Assembly (NCBI GenBank): GCA_022788205.1
Contig: JALEVQ010000106.1
Location: forward strand, 1-64,000
DNA from: Robinsoniella sp.
GTDB lineage: Bacteria; Bacillota; Clostridia; Lachnospirales; Lachnospiraceae
Length of the DNA stretch: 64,000 nt
Reading direction: 5' to 3'
The stretch's first letter is position 1. Each line of letters begins with the position of its first letter. Shown one piece after another: positions 60,172-64,000 of this stretch. Under the pieces are notes generated by a model. It saw nothing but the letters and a program-made list of their open reading frames with translations, was not told the DNA's origin and ran no database searches. Made by a program: the position numbers and the translations under genes.

Positions 60172-60250
60172 AGCTTCATCCTTCCGTTTTCTTCTTCCGG
60201 AGCCCTTATCACTGACGCGATAAGCCTGTCACCAAAGTTACTGCCATTTT

Positions 60251-60979
60251 TTATTCATCCCAGTTATGGTAAACTGCCTGGACATCATCATCCTCATCCA
60301 GTAAATCCAGTGTTCTCTGCAGACATTTCACTGCGTTTTCATCTGTCAGCTCAACATAGTTCTGTGGAATCATCGTCACCTCTGCGGAAGCCATCACAAC
60401 GCCTTCCTTTTCCAGAGCTTCTCTGACCGCAGAAAATTCATCCGGATCTGTCAGGATCTCGAAGCTGTCCTCCTCTTCGTTGAAATCTTCTGCTCCAGCA
60501 TCGAGTGCCATCATCATCAGTGTCTCTGCATCGATGTCACACTCTTCTTTGTCGATGATAATCTGCCCCTTCTTGTCGAAGCTGTAAGAAACACAGCCCG
60601 GCGTTCCGATATTGCCTTTTCCTTTTGTGAAAGCACTTCTCACATTTGCAGCAGTACGGTTCTTATTATCTGTCAGTGCCTCAACGATGATTGCAATGCC
60701 GCTTGGACCGTATCCTTCATATGTCACATACTCATAATTGACAGAGTTCGCATCTCCCGCTGCCTTCTTGATTCCGCGGTCGATCGTATCGTTTGGCATG
60801 TTATTTGCCTTTGCCTTGGCAATGACATCACGGAGCTTGCTGTTATTTGCAGGATCTGGACCGCCATCTTTTACTGCTACTGCGATTTCACGCCCGATAA
60901 TGGTAAAAATTTTTCCCTTTGCTGCATCGTTCTTTTCTTTCTTATGCTTAATATTCGCAAACTTTGAATGTCCTGACAT
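60251..60979 (-). CDS. YebC/PmpR-family protein (translation or transcription regulator)
   Basis: 242 residues with the three-domain YebC fold. It begins [20 protein letters not shown] and has '[20 protein letters not shown]', '[20 protein letters not shown]' and '[20 protein letters not shown]'. Long annotated as DNA-binding regulators, several YebC proteins have since been linked to ribosomes and translation of proline-rich stretches; which applies here cannot be told. AAAGGAG lies eight bases before the ATG. It follows the CorC-like gene by five bases. Confidence 0.93.
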   Translation of the reverse strand: MSGHSKFANIKHKKEKNDAAKGKIFTIIGREIAVAVKDGGPDPANNSKLRDVIAKAKANNMPNDTIDRGIKKAAGDANSVNYEYVTYEGYGPSGIAIIVEALTDNKNRTAANVRSAFTKGKGNIGTPGCVSYSFDKKGQIIIDKEECDIDAETLMMMALDAGAEDFNEEEDSFEILTDPDEFSAVREALEKEGVVMASAEVTMIPQNYVELTDENAVKCLQRTLDLLDEDDDVQAVYHNWDE

Positions 60980-60984
60980 TTTCT

Positions 60985-62355
60985 TTACTCCTTTTCTGTC
61001 TCTTCTTTCTCTTTTTCCTGGTTCTGCGGCAATTTTGTCACTTTGACTTTGTCGATGATTTTGTTGGCAACACTTAGGATCTGGAAGGAATATCCCTTTG
61101 CAATGATCTCTGAATGCTCATCTTCCTCCGGAACTTTGTCTAGACGGTAGACTAAAAATCCATTCAAAGTCTCATACTCCTCCTCCTCAAGATCGATGTC
61201 AAGCACTTCTGCCACATCCTCCAGAGGAGTCAGTCCCTTCATCAGATACGTGTTCTCTCCAATTTTCTCGATAAACGCCTCATCTTCATCATACTCATCC
61301 TGAATGTTGCCCACAATCTCCTCGAGGATATCCTCAAGTGCGACAAGACCTGCTGTCTGCCCATACTCATCCAGCACAATGACCATCTGTATTTTTCTTA
61401 GCTGCATGTTTTTAAACAACACATTGATGTTTCTTGTCTCCGGTATGAAGACCGCCTGACGGATCAGGTCCGGAATATCCTTCAGCAGCCAATCGCCATA
61501 CTGGTTGAGCATCTGTGCTTTCATGGCATCCTTCAGATGGAGAATTCCGATGATGTTATCAATATTTTCCAGGTAAACTGGAAATCGGGAATTACTGCTC
61601 TGCAGCATAAATTTTAAATTTTCATTTAAGCTCTGTGCACCATCCAGTGCAATAATATTTTTGCGGTGCGTCATGATATCCTGAGCCTCTTTGTCCCCGA
61701 ACTCAAAGATGTTCTGGATCATCTCCGCCTCACTCGCCAGAAGTACCCCTTGCTCATGACCCTCATTGACCATCGAGATGATCTCTTCCTCTGTCACATC
61801 GTCCTGCATCTTGTACGGGTCAATCCCGAACAATTTTACCGTCAGATTAGAAAATCCGGCGACGAGATATGTAAGAGGTCTCATGACTGTGATACTTTTC
61901 TTGATCAGACCACAGTACCGGAATACCCACTTCTGCGGGCGGTGCACCCCAAAGATCTTTGGAACAACTGTGCCAAAGGAAATCATGATAAACATGTACA
62001 GCACAAGATTGATGATCCTGCTGCCCCAGTAAAGCAGCGCCGCCCCGAATGTGGTTCCGACGCTCGTGTTCTTAAGCATCTCGTCAAATCCGATGCCTCC
62101 AAATCGAATCAAAACCGCACCTAAAATCAGGTACGACACTGCCGTGACCACCTGGATCGTCTGGATCAGGGCGATCGGGTCTGTCTTCCAGGCAAGAAGA
62201 TCTTTTGCCCTTTTGTCTCCTTCTTTTGCACTTTCTTCCAGCCAGCTTTCACTCACTTCCTGCAGTGCTGCCCCAAAGCCGTAATGTATCGCGTTGATCA
62301 CCACAAATATACATAACAGCAGAAACCCCACCGCGGGATTGTCACTACCATCCAT
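60985..62355 (-). CDS. CNNM/CorC-type membrane protein (DUF21-CBS-CorC_HlyC)
   Basis: 456 residues. The N-terminal DUF21 domain has four helices (about 5-190). Two CBS domains follow (about 215-345, '[20 protein letters not shown]' and '[20 protein letters not shown]'). The C-terminal CorC_HlyC domain contains '[20 protein letters not shown]' and '[20 protein letters not shown]'. Often labelled 'hemolysin', but relatives are magnesium or cobalt efflux/transport proteins. AAGGAG lies eight bases before the ATG, and a good promoter (62409-62437) precedes it. Confidence 0.92.
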   Translation of the reverse strand: MDGSDNPAVGFLLLCIFVVINAIHYGFGAALQEVSESWLEESAKEGDKRAKDLLAWKTDPIALIQTIQVVTAVSYLILGAVLIRFGGIGFDEMLKNTSVGTTFGAALLYWGSRIINLVLYMFIMISFGTVVPKIFGVHRPQKWVFRYCGLIKKSITVMRPLTYLVAGFSNLTVKLFGIDPYKMQDDVTEEEIISMVNEGHEQGVLLASEAEMIQNIFEFGDKEAQDIMTHRKNIIALDGAQSLNENLKFMLQSSNSRFPVYLENIDNIIGILHLKDAMKAQMLNQYGDWLLKDIPDLIRQAVFIPETRNINVLFKNMQLRKIQMVIVLDEYGQTAGLVALEDILEEIVGNIQDEYDEDEAFIEKIGENTYLMKGLTPLEDVAEVLDIDLEEEEYETLNGFLVYRLDKVPEEDEHSEIIAKGYSFQILSVANKIIDKVKVTKLPQNQEKEKEETEKE

Positions 62356-62408
62356 TTTTCTAGCTCCTTCTTATCAGCTAAACTTGGTAAATCATTACAC
62401 AACAATAG

Positions 62409-62437
62409 AATATATCATTTTCCCCTTCATTCGTCAA
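62409..62437 (-). promoter_or_regulatory. Promoter of the CNNM/CorC gene and yebC
   Basis: On the minus strand TTGACG (62437-62432), a 17-base spacer and TATATT (62414-62409). It lies in the gap after mazF and ahead of the CNNM/CorC gene. Confidence 0.75.
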
Positions 62438-62465
62438 GATTCTCTGTGAAAACTCTCCTGCATAC

Positions 62466-62813
62466 TTATGTAGTCAGTTCCAAACTGATCTCCAAAGCGC
62501 GGTCGACTTGCTGAAGTAATTCCTTATCCAGATGACATACCCGATCCTTCAGCCTCTTTTTGTCGATCGTGCGCAGCTGTTCCAGTAGAATCACAGAATC
62601 TTTTACAATATCGCATCGACTGCACTCGATCTCCACATGCGTCGGCAATTTCGCCTTATTCATCCTTGATGTGATCGCTGCGCAGATCACAGTGGGACTG
62701 TGTCGGTTTCCGATGTCATTCTGAATGATCAACACGGGTCGGATGCCACCTTGTTCTGATCCTACTACGGGTCTTAGATCTGCGTAAAAAATATCCCCTC
62801 TTTTAATAATCAC
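62466..62813 (-). CDS. MazF/NdoA-type endoribonuclease toxin (no antitoxin seen)
   Basis: 115 residues from the GTG at 62813, eight bases after GGAG; the GTG at 62822 overlaps that site. Typical PemK/MazF fold: '[20 protein letters not shown]', '[20 protein letters not shown]' and '[20 protein letters not shown]'. The conserved arginine and Ser/Thr of the active site are in RPVLIIQND and '[18 protein letters not shown]'. It cuts mRNA at short sequences. In Bacillus an antitoxin gene (ndoAI) lies between alr and ndoA; here the 158-base gap holds no supported gene. Confidence 0.93.
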   Translation of the reverse strand: MIIKRGDIFYADLRPVVGSEQGGIRPVLIIQNDIGNRHSPTVICAAITSRMNKAKLPTHVEIECSRCDIVKDSVILLEQLRTIDKKRLKDRVCHLDKELLQQVDRALEISLELTT

Positions 62814-62971
62814 ACATTTCACACTCCGATTTTTTCTTGTTCTTTTTCTCCTTTATTTTGTCCAGATTTTTTCTCGCTATGCGTCTTGTGTGTTTTTTCG
62901 GCGATTATTTTTTGCCGATCTTATTTTTTCCCCCAGTCTTTTTTATCTCATCACTCGTCAGCCTGCCCGGA

Positions 62972-64000
62972 TTACTCGCAAAAGACTCTAGGCACGCGCT
63001 TTGTGATATCGCAGACAAATTCATATGGGAATCGACCAGACAACTTTGACAACGTCTCAACAGAGAGTCCGTTCCCCATCAGTGTCACCTCATCAAGTTC
63101 TTTTGCCTCCGGGATGTCTGATACATCGACCATGAACTGGTCCATACAGACTCTCCCAAGAATCGGGGCTTTCTTTCCATGAATCAAAACCCATCCTTTA
63201 TTTGAAAGGCTGCGCGGATACCCATCTCCGTATCCAACTGGGATCGTCGCCACTCTCATCTGTCTCGGCGTCACAAATGTGCCGCCGTAGCTGATTGCAA
63301 CCCCTTCTCTCACTGTCTTGATATATACGATGTGACTCTTTATCTCCATCACCGGTCTGAGCACAACCTGATCCCTTTTGACTTCCTCTGACGGGTAAAT
63401 CCCATAGATCGTGATCCCTGCGCGCACTGCATCTAAATTTGCCTCTGGCATCTCGATGATTCCTGCACTGTTCGAGCAGTGTTTCATCGGGATCGCAATC
63501 TTAACCTCCTCCAGCATTTTCACAAAATTCTGATATCGCTCCAGCTGTCTGTAGGCATCTGTCTTATCAATCTCATCTGCTCTTGCAAAATGTGTAAACA
63601 TCCCCTCGATCTCAATTCCGTCAAGCGCTGCGATCTTCTGAATCTCTGCGACACTTTCCGGCGTATCCGCATACCCGATACGTGTCATCCCCGTGTCCAG
63701 CGCCAGATGAATTTTCATTTTTGTCTGGACCTTCTTCGCCGCATCGGCAAGCTTTTGTGCTGTCTCATATTGGAAAACCGCCGGTCGGATTTCCAGTCGA
63801 GCCATCTGCTCGTAATCCTCCTCAAACGTGTATCCTAAAATCAAGATCGGTTTTTGGATCCCCTCTTCGCGCAGTGTGAATGCCTCCTGTGCTGTCGCGA
63901 CTGCAAATCCCCAAATATAGTCATACGGTTCCACCAGCCTGGCGATCGGCACAGCGCCATGTCCATACCCGTCTGTCTTGATCACTGCGATCATCTTGAC
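62972..64000 (-). CDS. alr: Alanine racemase (5' end beyond the window)
   Basis: At least 343 residues; the frame continues through the right edge (the last codons read V-K-M-I-A-V-I-K), so the N-terminus is missing. Fold-type III PLP enzyme: the PLP lysine is in 'AVIKTDGYGHGAVPIARL', with 'DTGMTRIGYADTPESVAEIQ', 'FTHFARADEIDKTDAYRQLE', 'AISYGGTF' and 'VGYGDGYPRSLSNKG'. The second catalytic residue region is 'VCMDQFMVDVSD'. It interconverts L- and D-alanine for peptidoglycan. The alr-mazF order is a Firmicutes hallmark. Confidence 0.96.
   Translation of the reverse strand, partial: VKMIAVIKTDGYGHGAVPIARLVEPYDYIWGFAVATAQEAFTLREEGIQKPILILGYTFEEDYEQMARLEIRPAVFQYETAQKLADAAKKVQTKMKIHLALDTGMTRIGYADTPESVAEIQKIAALDGIEIEGMFTHFARADEIDKTDAYRQLERYQNFVKMLEEVKIAIPMKHCSNSAGIIEMPEANLDAVRAGITIYGIYPSEEVKRDQVVLRPVMEIKSHIVYIKTVREGVAISYGGTFVTPRQMRVATIPVGYGDGYPRSLSNKGWVLIHGKKAPILGRVCMDQFMVDVSDIPEAKELDEVTLMGNGLSVETLSKLSGRFPYEFVCDITKRVPRVFCE

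Noticed and set aside
62905..63024. A 39-codon frame overlapping the end of alr (MNLSAISQ...), as a possible missing antitoxin
   Set aside because: No ribosome binding site, mostly inside alr in another frame, and no resemblance to MazE or RHH antitoxins.
1..64000. CRISPR arrays, T-box or SAM riboswitches, tRNA and rRNA genes
   Set aside because: Looked for repeated spaced units, T-box and SAM-I core sequences and tRNA arms by eye; none was convincing. A covariance-model scan would be decisive.

Overview
The window is chromosomal DNA of a low-to-mid GC, endospore-forming Clostridia member, most likely of the family Lachnospiraceae. The signs are: sporulation genes yqfC/yqfD and a pdaA-type deacetylase; Firmicutes arrangements (ylmH-sepF-yggS, mreBCD-minCDE, miaB-mutS-mutL, ftsK/spoIIIE near tepA, alr-mazF); strong AGGAGG ribosome binding sites; and TTGACA/TATAAT-type promoters. 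The species call is inference from gene content, since no rRNA or tRNA gene is visible. Almost every gene is on the minus strand, so operons read from high to low coordinates.

Layout. 1-300: 5' part of an IS200/IS605-type tnpA and its end hairpin. 422-6621: rluD-like, lspA, aroB, ylmH, sepF, yggS and an HlyD-like membrane protein. 6736-7113: a small DUF378 gene on the plus strand and two terminators. 7218-18270: a cell-shape and division block (radC, mreB, mreC, mreD, a very large PBP2, minC, minD, minE, rodA, mgsA, dacA) followed by a P-loop gene with its own promoter. 18382-29622: miaB, mutS, mutL, miaA, a PLP enzyme and two flavoproteins, from one promoter. 29833-32700: proB, a DUF896 gene, a 5-FCL gene and proA. 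32830-38863: flippase, DUF3048 lipoprotein, yqfC, yqfD, phoH, ybeY; a sigma-E-like promoter precedes yqfC. 38875-43605: heterodimeric ABC exporter, Nim-like flavoprotein and a Cys-rich DUF2284 protein. 43860-46770: pdaA, a nitroreductase-acetyltransferase fusion, and an HdeD-like membrane protein.

46931-51267 is the most interesting part: a seven-gene sulfur-assimilation operon. It encodes a PLP O-acetylhomoserine sulfhydrylase-like enzyme, a compact siroheme sulfite reductase, TusA-like and thioredoxin-like proteins, a ThiS-like sulfur carrier ending GGRR, a ThiF/MoeB-like adenylating enzyme and a JAMM metalloprotease. This is the parts list for a protein-thiocarboxylate route to homocysteine or cysteine, as known from Wolinella (HcyS/HcyF/HcyD/MetY) and Mycobacterium (CysO/CysM/Mec). 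The extra Arg-Arg after Gly-Gly implies that the carrier must be trimmed. The operon has a clear promoter followed by a strong terminator hairpin ahead of the first gene, so transcription attenuation is likely.

51422-64000: rlmH; the NfnAB electron-bifurcating transhydrogenase behind a long leader; ftsK/spoIIIE; an uppP homologue lacking the usual motif-2 arginine, behind a structured leader; tepA; a CFI-box protein; yebC; a CNNM/CorC membrane protein; a mazF toxin with no visible antitoxin; and alr, cut by the right edge. No CRISPR array, prophage, rRNA or tRNA was seen.
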